A program made the position numbers and the translations under genes. DNA of 64,000 nucleotides from Sphingomonas sp. OK281 (GTDB taxonomy: Bacteria; Pseudomonadota; Alphaproteobacteria; Sphingomonadales; Sphingomonadaceae), in contig NZ_FOVZ01000003.1 in the NCBI RefSeq assembly GCF_900115295.1, positions 496,001-560,000 on the forward strand, written 5' to 3'. Position 1 is the first letter of the stretch. Each line of letters starts with the position of its first letter. Under the pieces are notes generated by a model that was given only the letters and a program-made list of their open reading frames with translations, searched no databases and was not told the origin of the DNA. Of the stretch, positions 44,522-53,416 are shown piece after piece.

Positions 44522-46879
44522 GTGAGTAATTCGCGACCTCGGACATCAAACCGGATTTTTGCCGGAATCCCCGCATTGCTCGGCCTGCGAGATGGTGCGG
44601 ACCCTGCCGAGTGGAGCAGGATTCGCGCGGCGCAATTGTTCGCTGGCCGCCGACTGGCGATGTTCCTCCTGGCCACCAACGTCGCTGCAACTCTCGCTAT
44701 CGTGTATCTTGTCGGGAACATCGTCCCGACATGGCAGGCTGCGGCATGGTCTGTGGCACTTGTCGCGGTTGCGGTCGGCGTCGCGTTTCGGCGTCTCGCG
44801 ACGCATCACCGCGGCGACAGCTACGCAAGCGTCCGCGATTTGCGGAGGACCGCCTGGGACGGGTTCGCACTTGCGCTCGCCTGGTCGACCGTACCGGTCC
44901 TGTTCTGCACGCATGCGCCGACGGGAACGACTGCCGGGCTGGGCATCACGCTTGGTGTCTTGATGACGGCGGCGGCGTTCGCCATGGCGCCGTTGACGCT
45001 CGCAACGTTGATATTCCTGGGATATCTCGGCGCGGCAATGGTCATCCAGCTTGCAATGGCGGGCACGATCGCGGCGGCAATCGGGATCGTTGGTTTCACG
45101 CTGATGCTCATGGTCGTCTGCGTCAGTCGCGCCCGCACCCTGGTGCTCATCCGGGCCGGCGAGATCGCCCTCGCAGAGCGCGACCAGACAGTCAGCCTGT
45201 TGTTGCGCGAGTTCGAGGAAACCGGTGCGGACTGGCTGTGGGAAACCGATACCGCACGGCGCATCGTCAAGGCTTCGCCGCGCTTCGCCTATGCGTGCGG
45301 GCTCGACCTGCGCGAATTGGAAGGCATGCCGTTTCTTCAGGTCCTTGCCGGTCCGACCTGGGAAACCGGAAGTTTCTCCTCCGGCCTGCGCAAACTTGCC
45401 GAAAAACTGAAAGCACGCGAGAGTTTCCGTGACCTGCGCCTGCCCGTGCAGATCGACGGCGTGGAACGATGGTGGGAGATCGCCGCGTCACCCCGATACG
45501 GCGATCTTGGCGAATTTTGCGGATTCCGCGGCGTCGGCTCCGACGTGACCGAACAACGCGCTTCGGCCGACAAGATCAATCGCATGGCGCGTTTCGATAC
45601 GCTCACGGGATTGCCCAACCGCCTGATGATCAACGAAACTCTCGTCAAGACCATCGCCAAGGCGGAGAAGACCGGCAACCGCTACGCGTTCATGATGCTC
45701 GATCTCGACCGGTTCAAGGCCGTGAACGACACGCTCGGCCATCCGATCGGTGATCGCCTGCTGAGCCGCGTGTCCGAACGACTCGACCGCCTGATGGACG
45801 ATGCCTGCCTGTGTGGACGATTGGGTGGCGACGAATTTGCTGTGGTCATAAGCGATGCAGGTAACATCAAGGCCATCGAGCAGCTCGCGCAACGAATCAT
45901 CGAGTCGCTGAGCCACCCGTATGAAATCGACGCGCACACGCTGTTCATTGGTGCCAGCATCGGCCTGGCGATTGGTCCGCGCGATGGCCGCACGGCAGAG
46001 ATGCTCGTACGCTCGGCCGATCTCGCCCTGTACCGCGCCAAGGACGCGGGCCGCGGCGTGTTTCGCGCCTACGAACCCGAGTTGCATGTCCAGGCCGAGG
46101 AACGACGTGTGCTGGAACTGGCGTTGCGCACGGCGGTCGAGCGTGGTGAGATGCACCTCGACTACCAGCCGGTCGTCGATGCCGAAACCGGAATGTTACG
46201 CGGGTTCGAGGCGCTGCTGCGCTGGACCAGCCCGACATACGGCAGCATTCCGCCGAGCAAGTTCATTCCGCTTGCCGAGGACGTCAGGCTGATTGCGCCG
46301 ATCGGTGCCTGGGTATTGCGCTCCGCATGCGCCGAGGCCGCAAAATGGCCTGCCGACATTCGGATCGCCGTGAACGTGTCGGCAAGTCAGCTGCAGAACC
46401 CCAGTTTCCTGACGACCATAGCGTCCGCGCTGTCCAACGCCGGGCTGTCGGCGGAACGTCTCGAACTCGAGGTTACGGAGGGGGTATTCCTTCACGAGGA
46501 CCTCGGCACCGCGCGTGTGCTCGAGAGCCTGCTGGACCTTGGCGTGCGGCTCAGCCTCGACGATTTCGGCACTGGCTATTCGTCGCTGGGCTATCTCAGT
46601 CGGACCCGGTTCTCGTCGATCAAAATCGATCGCAGCTTCGTCCGCGATGCCGCTCAAGGTGCGCGCGAAGCCGTCGCGATCGTCCGCGCCGTGATCGCGC
46701 TCGCCATTAGCCTTGGCATGGACACGACGGCGGAGGGCGTCGAAACCGAGCGCGAGCACGACATGGTCCGCGAACTGGGCTGTACCAAGGTTCAAGGCTA
46801 TTATTTCGGCCGACCCATGCCCGCAGAGGAAGCCCGCGCGCTCGCGATACGCGACTGGAAGGCGTCTGCGGCCGCCTGA
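44522..46879 (+). CDS. Membrane GGDEF-EAL protein with PAS domain
   Basis: The 785-residue product probably turns over cyclic di-GMP. It has an N-terminal membrane region of about six segments (about 42-205), a PAS-like domain (about 225-350), a GGDEF domain (about 360-520, G-G-D-E-F intact near 440-444) and an EAL domain (about 535-775). The EAL catalytic set is present: E-A-L-L-R-W, N-V-S-A-S-Q-L, E-V-T-E-G, D-D-F-G-T-G-Y-S-S, K-I-D-R-S-F-V, A-E-G-V-E-T and G-Y-Y-F-G-R-P. The RxxD inhibitory site just before GGDEF is not seen. The start is a GTG. The net activity cannot be predicted. Confidence 0.93.
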   Translation: MSNSRPRTSNRIFAGIPALLGLRDGADPAEWSRIRAAQLFAGRRLAMFLLATNVAATLAIVYLVGNIVPTWQAAAWSVALVAVAVGVAFRRLATHHRGDSYASVRDLRRTAWDGFALALAWSTVPVLFCTHAPTGTTAGLGITLGVLMTAAAFAMAPLTLATLIFLGYLGAAMVIQLAMAGTIAAAIGIVGFTLMLMVVCVSRARTLVLIRAGEIALAERDQTVSLLLREFEETGADWLWETDTARRIVKASPRFAYACGLDLRELEGMPFLQVLAGPTWETGSFSSGLRKLAEKLKARESFRDLRLPVQIDGVERWWEIAASPRYGDLGEFCGFRGVGSDVTEQRASADKINRMARFDTLTGLPNRLMINETLVKTIAKAEKTGNRYAFMMLDLDRFKAVNDTLGHPIGDRLLSRVSERLDRLMDDACLCGRLGGDEFAVVISDAGNIKAIEQLAQRIIESLSHPYEIDAHTLFIGASIGLAIGPRDGRTAEMLVRSADLALYRAKDAGRGVFRAYEPELHVQAEERRVLELALRTAVERGEMHLDYQPVVDAETGMLRGFEALLRWTSPTYGSIPPSKFIPLAEDVRLIAPIGAWVLRSACAEAAKWPADIRIAVNVSASQLQNPSFLTTIASALSNAGLSAERLELEVTEGVFLHEDLGTARVLESLLDLGVRLSLDDFGTGYSSLGYLSRTRFSSIKIDRSFVRDAAQGAREAVAIVRAVIALAISLGMDTTAEGVETEREHDMVRELGCTKVQGYYFGRPMPAEEARALAIRDWKASAAA

Positions 46880-46910
46880 CGGGCCGAAAACCGAAATCAC
46901 ACCATCGTCC

Positions 46911-48248
46911 TCATCGACGACGTTCGCGCCCCCCAAAGGTCACGAGGCTTTCGGCACCTCCCGCCGATAACGCCGAGACGCCAACAAACGTGTCGTCGAC
47001 CGGAACCTGAACGAGTACCGTCTCCGTCTCCGTACCCGTCACGTCGCGCGTGTCGGTCCAGGTCGCCATATCGTTACGACGCCAGCGGACGCGGTAGCCG
47101 GCCGCCCCGGGCACGGCGGTCCATTTCACGCTGGTATCGCGCGACAAGGCGCCTGCGATCGAGACGTCGTCGGGGGCGGCCGGCGCCGAGGCGATCCGCA
47201 CCAGCGTCGCCACGTTGATCGCCGTCACCTTCGCCAGATACGGGAAGTCCATGCCTTCGATCGTGTCGCCAAAGACCACTCCCTTTTCGGTGCGGAGGTC
47301 TTGATGCTGCCGGTCCCAATTCTCCGCCGCGACCGAGAACCGGACTGCGGGATAGCCGAGCTTGAGGAAAGGCTCATGATCGCCACCCCGACCGAATCGG
47401 TCCGGCCGCCGATCGATCATGACGTCGAGACCACCCGGAATGCCGCGGGCAATATCGTCGATCGACTTGGCGAGCGCGCGGCTCGGACCGTCATCCTCGC
47501 CGCCTTCGGCCCGCCGCGCCTGCTGCGCGACCAGATCCTCCGACGCGCGGATCCCTTCCGAAAATACACGCACCTTGTCCGCGACACGGATGCCGCCCTG
47601 CCCGACCGTGTTGCCGACGATATCGTTGTTGAGCATGGCCGAAACCTGCCAACCGCGCGCCTTGGCGGTGTCGGCGAGCAGTTCGGCTCCCCACAAGCCC
47701 TGTTCCTCGCCGGAGAACACGGCATAGACGATCGTCGCGTCGAACTGACGCTGCGACAGCAATCGCGCGGCCTCCAGCACGAGGGCGACCCCCGAAGCAT
47801 TGTCGTTCGCGCCGGGCGCATCGGACACGGCGTTCATGACGTCGGTGACGCGGCTGTCGATGTGCGCGCCGATGATGACGACCCGGTTCGGATCCCGGCC
47901 GCGCTGGATACCCAGCACGTCCTCGACGACGACCCCCGTCGGCGCGCGCACTCCCGTAAAATTGCGCGCGATACGCTCGACCGTGATGCAGCCGCCGCAG
48001 GTGGCGCCGATTTCCGTGAAACGACGTGCGGCCCATGTCCGCGCGGCTCCGATGCCACGTCGAGGATCGGTCGTCGTCGAAGCGGTATGCCGCGTACCGA
48101 AACCCACCATCGCCGTGACGTCGGCTTTCAACCGGGGGGCCGATGGCGCCGGCAGGCGCGTGACGACGGGCGCGGCGGCGGCAGGGTCAGCGGCAACAGG
48201 GGCGGCGGCGGCAGCTGCAAGGAGCAGCGGAATGGCAAAAATGGGCAT
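46911..48248 (-). CDS. M28-family zinc aminopeptidase, exported
   Basis: The 445-residue product has a signal peptide (about 1-20), then a zinc peptidase domain with metal ligands in G-A-H-I-D-S (about 128-133), G-A-N-D-N-A-S-G (about 146-153), F-S-G-E-E-Q-G-L (about 179-186), N-N-D-I-V-G (about 208-213) and a late histidine in G-G-D-H-E-P-F. The C-terminal part (about 350-435) looks like a fibronectin-III-type domain. This suggests a secreted or periplasmic aminopeptidase. It ends 31 bases from the convergent GGDEF-EAL gene with no clear terminator between. Confidence 0.9.
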   Translation of the reverse strand: MPIFAIPLLLAAAAAAPVAADPAAAAPVVTRLPAPSAPRLKADVTAMVGFGTRHTASTTTDPRRGIGAARTWAARRFTEIGATCGGCITVERIARNFTGVRAPTGVVVEDVLGIQRGRDPNRVVIIGAHIDSRVTDVMNAVSDAPGANDNASGVALVLEAARLLSQRQFDATIVYAVFSGEEQGLWGAELLADTAKARGWQVSAMLNNDIVGNTVGQGGIRVADKVRVFSEGIRASEDLVAQQARRAEGGEDDGPSRALAKSIDDIARGIPGGLDVMIDRRPDRFGRGGDHEPFLKLGYPAVRFSVAAENWDRQHQDLRTEKGVVFGDTIEGMDFPYLAKVTAINVATLVRIASAPAAPDDVSIAGALSRDTSVKWTAVPGAAGYRVRWRRNDMATWTDTRDVTGTETETVLVQVPVDDTFVGVSALSAGGAESLVTFGGRERRR

Positions 48249-48436
48249 GCGCCGAACCTGCCCCGATCTCTGTCACGGCTCAAGCGATGAATGCAATCGT
48301 TTCCGCTGTCATATCAGCACGATGCCGCCATTCGCCCTTCGTATTAGCTTAACATATTATAGCGATACATGTATGATCTGCATTCGAAGTTTTGTTGTAC
48401 ACCTGCCGAGATCGCCAAAGGGTTTAGGGCTGCAAG

Positions 48437-49120
48437 ATGATATTAGGTCATTCTATTTCGAACGCCAAAGGTATCATACAAGCAATTGACGAACCCGTAG
48501 CGGCTATATTGCAGCGCACGCAAAAACAGCTCGTCGGATTGTCCTATACCTCGATAACGCACCCGGATGATCTTCCCGGCAATCTCACCCAGGTCGCCGC
48601 GCTGCAACCCAACGGGCCCTCGGTCCGCATTCTCAAGCGGTACATAGGCGGCGAAGGGGCGATCATCACCCTGGAGGTACAGGTCTCGCGATTCACGTGC
48701 TGCCAATCCGAATTTTTGGTCGGCACATTGTCGACCGTGCCCGATCCTGGAACTGCTATTCCACGGCTCATTGGTTCAAACGACACCCCGCATACCCTGT
48801 GGCGCCGTGCCAAGGACCTGCTCGACGTCATGCACGCGCGCGACGAGCTCCTCGGGTCCGAACTGTTTGCCGATCACGCCTGGTCTATTCTGCTGCTTGT
48901 CTATGTTGCAGAAGCCGAGAGCCGGATCGCCACCGTCGGCTCGATCGTCGGCGAGTATGGACTGCCGCAAACCATGTTGGTCCGCTGGGTTCTCGTACTG
49001 CAGGCCAAGTCGTTGATCGAAGAAACCAATGACGCCCGAGGCGCGCTCCAACTGACGCAAAAGGGCATCGACTGCATCGAACATCTGCTCGCGGTACAGG
49101 CGCCGGCTTCCGTCAACTGA
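48437..49120 (+). CDS. PAS-like sensor with C-terminal winged-helix-like domain
   Basis: No named family was recognised. The 227-residue product has an N-terminal PAS-like region (about 5-105, with S-Y-T-S-I-T-H-P-D-D-L after a T-Q-K-Q-L-V-G-L stretch) and a C-terminal region (about 140-220) that fits a MarR-like winged helix (Y-V-A-E-A-E-S-R-I, T-M-L-V-R-W-V-L-V-L-Q-A-K-S-L-I-E-E-T, G-A-L-Q-L-T-Q-K-G-I). It is probably a one-component sensor-regulator. The upstream 190 bases are noticeably AT-richer than the rest of the window. It ends 5 bases before the convergent Usp gene, across the palindrome GCTCAGCTGAGC. Confidence 0.65.
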   Translation: MILGHSISNAKGIIQAIDEPVAAILQRTQKQLVGLSYTSITHPDDLPGNLTQVAALQPNGPSVRILKRYIGGEGAIITLEVQVSRFTCCQSEFLVGTLSTVPDPGTAIPRLIGSNDTPHTLWRRAKDLLDVMHARDELLGSELFADHAWSILLLVYVAEAESRIATVGSIVGEYGLPQTMLVRWVLVLQAKSLIEETNDARGALQLTQKGIDCIEHLLAVQAPASVN

Positions 49121-49125
49121 TCCGC

Positions 49126-49581
49126 TCAGCTGAGCCGGTCTATCGCCTCCCTGGTCAACGAACCGGGGATGATCATCACCGGCACCGGCAAAGCCCCGGC
49201 ATCCGTCCCGGCGAAATGCGCGATGAGTTCGCCCGGCGCCCCCGTCGCCGCGGCCCCCAGCACAAGTGCCGCGATATTGGGGTTTGCCGCGATCATTTCC
49301 CGGATGATCTTCGGGCTTTCCCCTTCGCGTACCGTGATCGACGGACGCAGGCCGGACTCTTCCAGTAACGTGCCGGCAGCCCCGGCGACCAGCCCCTCGG
49401 CATGCAACCGCGCTTCTTCCTCGATCGTCGCTTGGACGCCGCCGAACGCGATGAACTCCTGCGGCGGGATCACGGTCAGGATCTCGACGCCGCCGCCGGT
49501 CTTTACCGCACGTCGCGCGGCGAAGCGCAAAGCGATGCCGGCTTCCGGACTATCGTCGATAACCACCAGATAAATGCGCAT
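49126..49581 (-). CDS. Universal stress protein (UspA-like)
   Basis: The 151-residue product has a UspA alpha/beta fold: Y-L-V-V-I-D-D-S-P-E-A (about 4-14), an acidic middle helix, and V-L-G-A-A-A-T-G-A-P-G-E-L (about 108-120) where ATP-binding Usps have G-x-x-G-x-x-G-S/T; the phosphate loop here is altered. Usp proteins respond to growth arrest and stress. The longer open frame to 49641 is rejected because a GGGGG-containing site precedes the ATG at 49581. It is divergent from the pyruvate dehydrogenase E2 gene. Confidence 0.82.
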   Translation of the reverse strand: MRIYLVVIDDSPEAGIALRFAARRAVKTGGGVEILTVIPPQEFIAFGGVQATIEEEARLHAEGLVAGAAGTLLEESGLRPSITVREGESPKIIREMIAANPNIAALVLGAAATGAPGELIAHFAGTDAGALPVPVMIIPGSLTREAIDRLS

Positions 49582-49716
49582 TTTCGCCCCCGTTATACGC
49601 CGTAGGTGGCCCGAAGCCGCGCACGACGCAAGACCGGCCACTTGCGCCGACGGGGTTGACCCGAGCGGACGAGGGCGCGAGTAGGCATGCCGTTACGTCA
49701 CGCCCTGGGGAAATCC

Positions 49717-51069
49717 ATGTCGATCGAGATCAAGATGCCTGCGCTGTCCCCGACCATGGAGGAGGGTACCCTCGCCAAATGGTTGATCAAGGAGGGCGAC
49801 GTCGTGAAATCCGGCGACCTGATGGCCGAGATCGAGACCGACAAGGCGACGATGGAATTCGAAGCCGTCGACGAAGGCACCGTGGTGAAGATCCTCGTCG
49901 CCGAGGGTACCGACAACGTGAAGGTCGGCACGGTCATCGCGATCATCGCCGAAGAGGGCGAGGACGCGTCGTCGGTATCGTCGACGCCGACCAAGAGCGA
50001 GACTCCTGAGCCGGCCGCGAAGGAATCGGAAGCGCAGCCCAACCCGGAAGATCCGAACAAGACCGGGACCGAGGCCAAGCCGGTCGAGCGGACCGAAGCG
50101 TCGGCCGAGGATCACGGCCGTCCCGACGACGCCGGTGCGGCCAAGCCCGCCGCCAGCGGTGACCGCGTGAAGGCGAGCCCGCTCGCGCGCCGTCTTGCTG
50201 CCGACAAGGGCATCGAGCTCGGCGCCGTGTCGGGTTCGGGGCCGAAGGGTCGCATCGTCAAGGCGGACGTGGACAGCGCGAAGCCGGGTGCGGCTCCCGC
50301 TGCTGCGAAGACCGAAGCTGCTGCGCCGACCGCTGCTGCGGCCCCTGCGCCCGCCGCGAAGCCTGCCACCGTGCCGGACATCCCGCACGAGGCGACCAAG
50401 CTCAGCAACGTGCGCAAGACGATCGCACGCCGCCTCACTGAGTCGAAGCAGACCGTTCCGCACATCTACCTGACCGTGAACATCCGCCTCGACGCGCTGC
50501 TCAAGCTGCGCGGCGATCTGAACAAGAGCCTCGAATCGCGCGGCGTGAAGCTGTCGGTCAACGACCTGCTGATCAAGGCGCAGGCCGTCGCGCTCATGCA
50601 GGTCCCGACCTGCAACGTGATGTTCACGCCGGACCAGCTCATCACTTTCCAGCGTGCCGACATCTCGGTCGCGGTGAGCACGCCGTCGGGCCTGATCACG
50701 CCGATCATCGTCGGCGCCGACACTGCCTCGCTGTCGTCGATCTCGACGCAGATGAAGGATCTTGCGGCACGGGCTCGCGACGGCAAGCTGAAGCCCGAGG
50801 AATATCAGGGCGGCACTGCCTCGATCAGCAACATGGGCATGTTCGGCATCACGCAGTTCGATGCGGTCATCAATCCACCGCAGGCGATGATCCTCGCGGT
50901 CGGCGCGGGCGAGAAGCGTCCGTACGTCGTCGGCGACGAGCTGACCGTAGCGACCGTGATGTCGGCGACCGGCAGCTTCGATCACCGCGCGATCGACGGC
51001 GCGGACGGCGCGCAGTTCATGAAGGCGTTCAAGCATCTCGTCGAGAACCCACTGGGCATGCTCGCCTGA
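49717..51069 (+). CDS. pdhC: Dihydrolipoamide acetyltransferase, pyruvate dehydrogenase E2
   Basis: This E2 core transfers acetyl groups from E1 to CoA. The 450-residue product has an N-terminal lipoyl domain (about 1-77) with the lipoylated lysine in E-T-D-K-A-T-M-E, an Ala/Pro linker, an E3/E1-binding domain (about 158-195, A-S-P-L-A-R-R-L-A) and the catalytic domain (about 220-450) with F-D-H-R-A-I-D-G-A near the C-terminus. The start M-S-I-E-I-K-M-P fits the family and follows GGGG. E1 subunits are not in this window. It starts an operon with a small membrane protein, a thioesterase and E3. Confidence 0.93.
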   Translation: MSIEIKMPALSPTMEEGTLAKWLIKEGDVVKSGDLMAEIETDKATMEFEAVDEGTVVKILVAEGTDNVKVGTVIAIIAEEGEDASSVSSTPTKSETPEPAAKESEAQPNPEDPNKTGTEAKPVERTEASAEDHGRPDDAGAAKPAASGDRVKASPLARRLAADKGIELGAVSGSGPKGRIVKADVDSAKPGAAPAAAKTEAAAPTAAAAPAPAAKPATVPDIPHEATKLSNVRKTIARRLTESKQTVPHIYLTVNIRLDALLKLRGDLNKSLESRGVKLSVNDLLIKAQAVALMQVPTCNVMFTPDQLITFQRADISVAVSTPSGLITPIIVGADTASLSSISTQMKDLAARARDGKLKPEEYQGGTASISNMGMFGITQFDAVINPPQAMILAVGAGEKRPYVVGDELTVATVMSATGSFDHRAIDGADGAQFMKAFKHLVENPLGMLA

Positions 51070-51070
51070 G

Positions 51071-51310
51071 ATGGGCCTGGTGTCGTCGTTCCGGTCGCTT
51101 TCGGGCACCACCATCGAGGTCCTTCACATCTTTGGAGGTCTCGTTGCGGCGGTGGCGATGACCTGGGCGGCGGCATGGTCCTACCCGCTTGGGCAGGACG
51201 TGATCTGGTCGTGCGGGGCAGCGGCGATGGTCGCGACCGTGCTGATGGGCGTGGGGCCGTTGCGCCGCGCCCGGCGTCTCGACCGAACGACCCGCAGGAG
51301 TGAAGCGTGA
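51071..51310 (+). CDS. Small two-helix membrane protein
   Basis: No family was recognised. The 79-residue product has two hydrophobic segments (about 13-36 and 44-62) and a basic C-terminus (R-R-A-R-R-L-D-R-T-T-R-R). Its ATG comes one base after the pdhC stop, and its TGA overlaps the thioesterase GTG (GTGA), so it is inside a tight operon. Confidence 0.75.
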   Translation: MGLVSSFRSLSGTTIEVLHIFGGLVAAVAMTWAAAWSYPLGQDVIWSCGAAAMVATVLMGVGPLRRARRLDRTTRRSEA

Positions 51311-51696
51311 CCGACCTGCCCCCCAACAAGGCTCCGACGATCCGCGTCACCGCAATGCCCGCCGACGCCAATCCGTATGGCGACATCTTCGGCGGCTGGC
51401 TGATGGGCCAGATGGATTTGGCCGCAGGCTCTGTCGCCTCGCGGCGTAGCGGCGGCCGTGCGGTCACGATCGCGGCGGACGCGATGAAGTTCCACATGCC
51501 CGTCGTCGTCGGCGACGAGGTCTCGGTGTACGCCGACCTGATCGCGGTCGGCCGCACCTCGATGACGATCGAAGTCGAGGCATGGCGCCGCGCGCGGCAC
51601 AGCAACGATAGCTGCAAGGTGACCCAGGCGCGCTTCATCTTCGTCGCGGTCGGCGACGATCGCAAACCGCGGCCCGTGCCGCCTGAAACCAACTGA
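51307..51696 (+). CDS. Hotdog-fold acyl-CoA thioesterase
   Basis: The 129-residue product is a YciA/acyl-CoA thioesterase-type hotdog protein that hydrolyses acyl-CoA. Key elements are A-N-P-Y-G-D-I-F-G-G-W-L-M (about 19-31), where the conserved N/D and G-G-W lie, A-V-T-I-A-A-D-A-M-K-F (about 50-60), and the V-G-D-E-V-S-V-Y-A strand. The GTG start overlaps the preceding gene. Its place between E2 and E3 genes suggests a role in managing acyl-CoA pools, by context only. Confidence 0.88.
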   Translation: MTDLPPNKAPTIRVTAMPADANPYGDIFGGWLMGQMDLAAGSVASRRSGGRAVTIAADAMKFHMPVVVGDEVSVYADLIAVGRTSMTIEVEAWRRARHSNDSCKVTQARFIFVAVGDDRKPRPVPPETN

Positions 51697-51716
51697 TCTT
51701 TCTGAAGGACTTCCAC

Positions 51717-53111
51717 GTGGCTGATAATTTCGACCTCGTCATCCTCGGCTCGGGCCCCGGCGGTTACGTCGCCGCGATCCGCGCGTCGCAACTCGGCCTG
51801 AAGGTCGCGATCGTCGAGCGCGAGCGGCTGGGCGGCATCTGCCTCAACTGGGGCTGCATCCCGACCAAGGCGCTGCTCCGCACGTCGGAAATCTATCACT
51901 ACATGCAGAACGCCGAGAGCTATGGCCTCAAGGCGGACAATGTCGGGTTCGACCTCGCCAAGATCGTCGACCGCTCGCGCAAGGTCGCGGGCCAGCTGAA
52001 CGCGGGCGTCAAGGGCCTGATGAAGAAGAACAAGGTGACCGTCGTCGAAGGCGTCGGCACCGTCACGGCCAAGGGCAAGCTGTCGGTCAAGCAGGGCGAC
52101 AAGACCGTCGACCTCGAAGCCAAGAACATCATCGTCGCGACCGGCGCGCGCGCGCGCGACCTGCCGTTCGCCAAGGCCGATGGCGAGCGAATCTGGACCT
52201 ATCGCCACGCGATGGTGCCGACCGAGATGCCGACGAAGCTGCTGGTCATCGGCTCAGGCGCGATCGGCGTCGAGTTCGCCAGCTTCTACAACGACATGGG
52301 CGCCGACGTGACGATCGTCGAGATGCTCCCGCGCATCCTCCCCGTCGAGGACGAGGAAGTCTCCGCGTTCATGGACAAGGCGCTGACCAAGCAGGGCATC
52401 AAGCTGCTGACCCAGACCGGTCTGGAGGGTCTCGTTCCCTCGGCGAATGGCGTCACGGCCAAGATCAAGGCGAAGGACGGCAAGGTTTCGGAAGAGACCT
52501 TCAGCCACGCGATCATCGCGATCGGCATCGTCCCCAACACCGAGAATATCGGGCTTGAGGCATTAGGCGTCGAAACCGACCGCGGGCACATCAAGACCGA
52601 CGGATACGGCCGCACCAATGTCGACGGCATCTGGGCGATCGGCGACGTCACCGGCGCGCCGTGGCTCGCGCACAAGGCCAGCCATGAGGGCATCATCGCG
52701 GTCGAGAAGATCGCCGGCGGTTCGCCGCACCAGATGGACAAGGCCAACATCCCCGGCTGCACCTATTCGCGCCCGCAGGTGGCGAGCGTCGGCATGACCG
52801 AGGCGAAGGCGAAGGAAGCCGGCTACGAGCTGAAGGTCGGCAAGTTCCCCTTCATCGGCAACGGCAAGGCGATCGCGCTGGGCGAGGCCGAGGGCTTCGT
52901 GAAGACGGTGTTCGACGCGAAGACCGGCGAGCTGCTCGGCGCGCACATGGTCGGCGCGGAAGTGACCGAGCTGATCCAGGGCTATGTCGTCGCGCGCCAG
53001 CTCGAGACGACCGAAGCCGAGCTGATGGAAACGGTGTTCGCGCACCCGACGCTGTCCGAGATGATGCACGAGAGCGTCCTCGCCGCCTATGGCCGCGCAA
53101 TCCACTACTGA
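51717..53111 (+). CDS. lpdA: Dihydrolipoamide dehydrogenase (E3)
   Basis: E3 reoxidises the lipoyl groups of pyruvate and 2-oxoglutarate dehydrogenase using FAD and NAD. The 464-residue product has G-S-G-P-G-G-Y-V-A-A (about 11-20) for FAD, the redox disulfide in G-G-I-C-L-N-W-G-C-I-P-T-K (about 39-51), G-S-G-A-I-G-V-E-F-A for NAD (about 180-189), A-I-G-D-V-T-G and the C-terminal H-P-T-L-S-E-M-M-H-E with the active-site His-Glu pair. It starts with GTG after an AAGGAC. Length is normal. Confidence 0.95.
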   Translation: MADNFDLVILGSGPGGYVAAIRASQLGLKVAIVERERLGGICLNWGCIPTKALLRTSEIYHYMQNAESYGLKADNVGFDLAKIVDRSRKVAGQLNAGVKGLMKKNKVTVVEGVGTVTAKGKLSVKQGDKTVDLEAKNIIVATGARARDLPFAKADGERIWTYRHAMVPTEMPTKLLVIGSGAIGVEFASFYNDMGADVTIVEMLPRILPVEDEEVSAFMDKALTKQGIKLLTQTGLEGLVPSANGVTAKIKAKDGKVSEETFSHAIIAIGIVPNTENIGLEALGVETDRGHIKTDGYGRTNVDGIWAIGDVTGAPWLAHKASHEGIIAVEKIAGGSPHQMDKANIPGCTYSRPQVASVGMTEAKAKEAGYELKVGKFPFIGNGKAIALGEAEGFVKTVFDAKTGELLGAHMVGAEVTELIQGYVVARQLETTEAELMETVFAHPTLSEMMHESVLAAYGRAIHY

Positions 53112-53119
53112 GGACGATC

Positions 53120-53240
53120 AATCCTCCCCTGCGAGGGGGAGGTCGCACCGCACGTGACGGAGGGGGAGATCACGGAACGAACGTGGTCGCCCCCCCTCCG
53201 TCGGGCAGACGCCAGCCCCCTCCCCCTGACGGGGCGGATT
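53120..53240. repeat. 121-bp palindromic repeat downstream of lpdA
   Basis: Outer arms AATCCTCCCC-TGCGA-GGGGGAGG and CCCCCTCCCCCTGAC-GGGGCGGATT enclose inner inverted tracts GACGGAGGGGGAG and CCCCCCTCCGTC. This is the same family as the element inside murD. The spacer to the next gene (53112-53416) otherwise contains nothing recognisable. Confidence 0.85.
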
Positions 53241-53416
53241 TAAGTTTGGTACTCTTTCCCGTTACCCCGACGAAAGTCAGGACCCGACCGACCGACCGAC
53301 CGATCCAGGCAAACTATCCCGTTTCGGCCCTATCTCTCTTGACCCTTGCGCATACTGCATTGAAGGTCGTGCCAGTTGCGAAGCCCGCCCGCAGGATCTC
53401 GCGGCCTTAAAAGCCA

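Noticed and set aside
49693..52208. Two long minus-strand frames across pdhC and lpdA
   Set aside because: They mirror well-supported plus-strand genes and have Arg/His-rich shadow composition.
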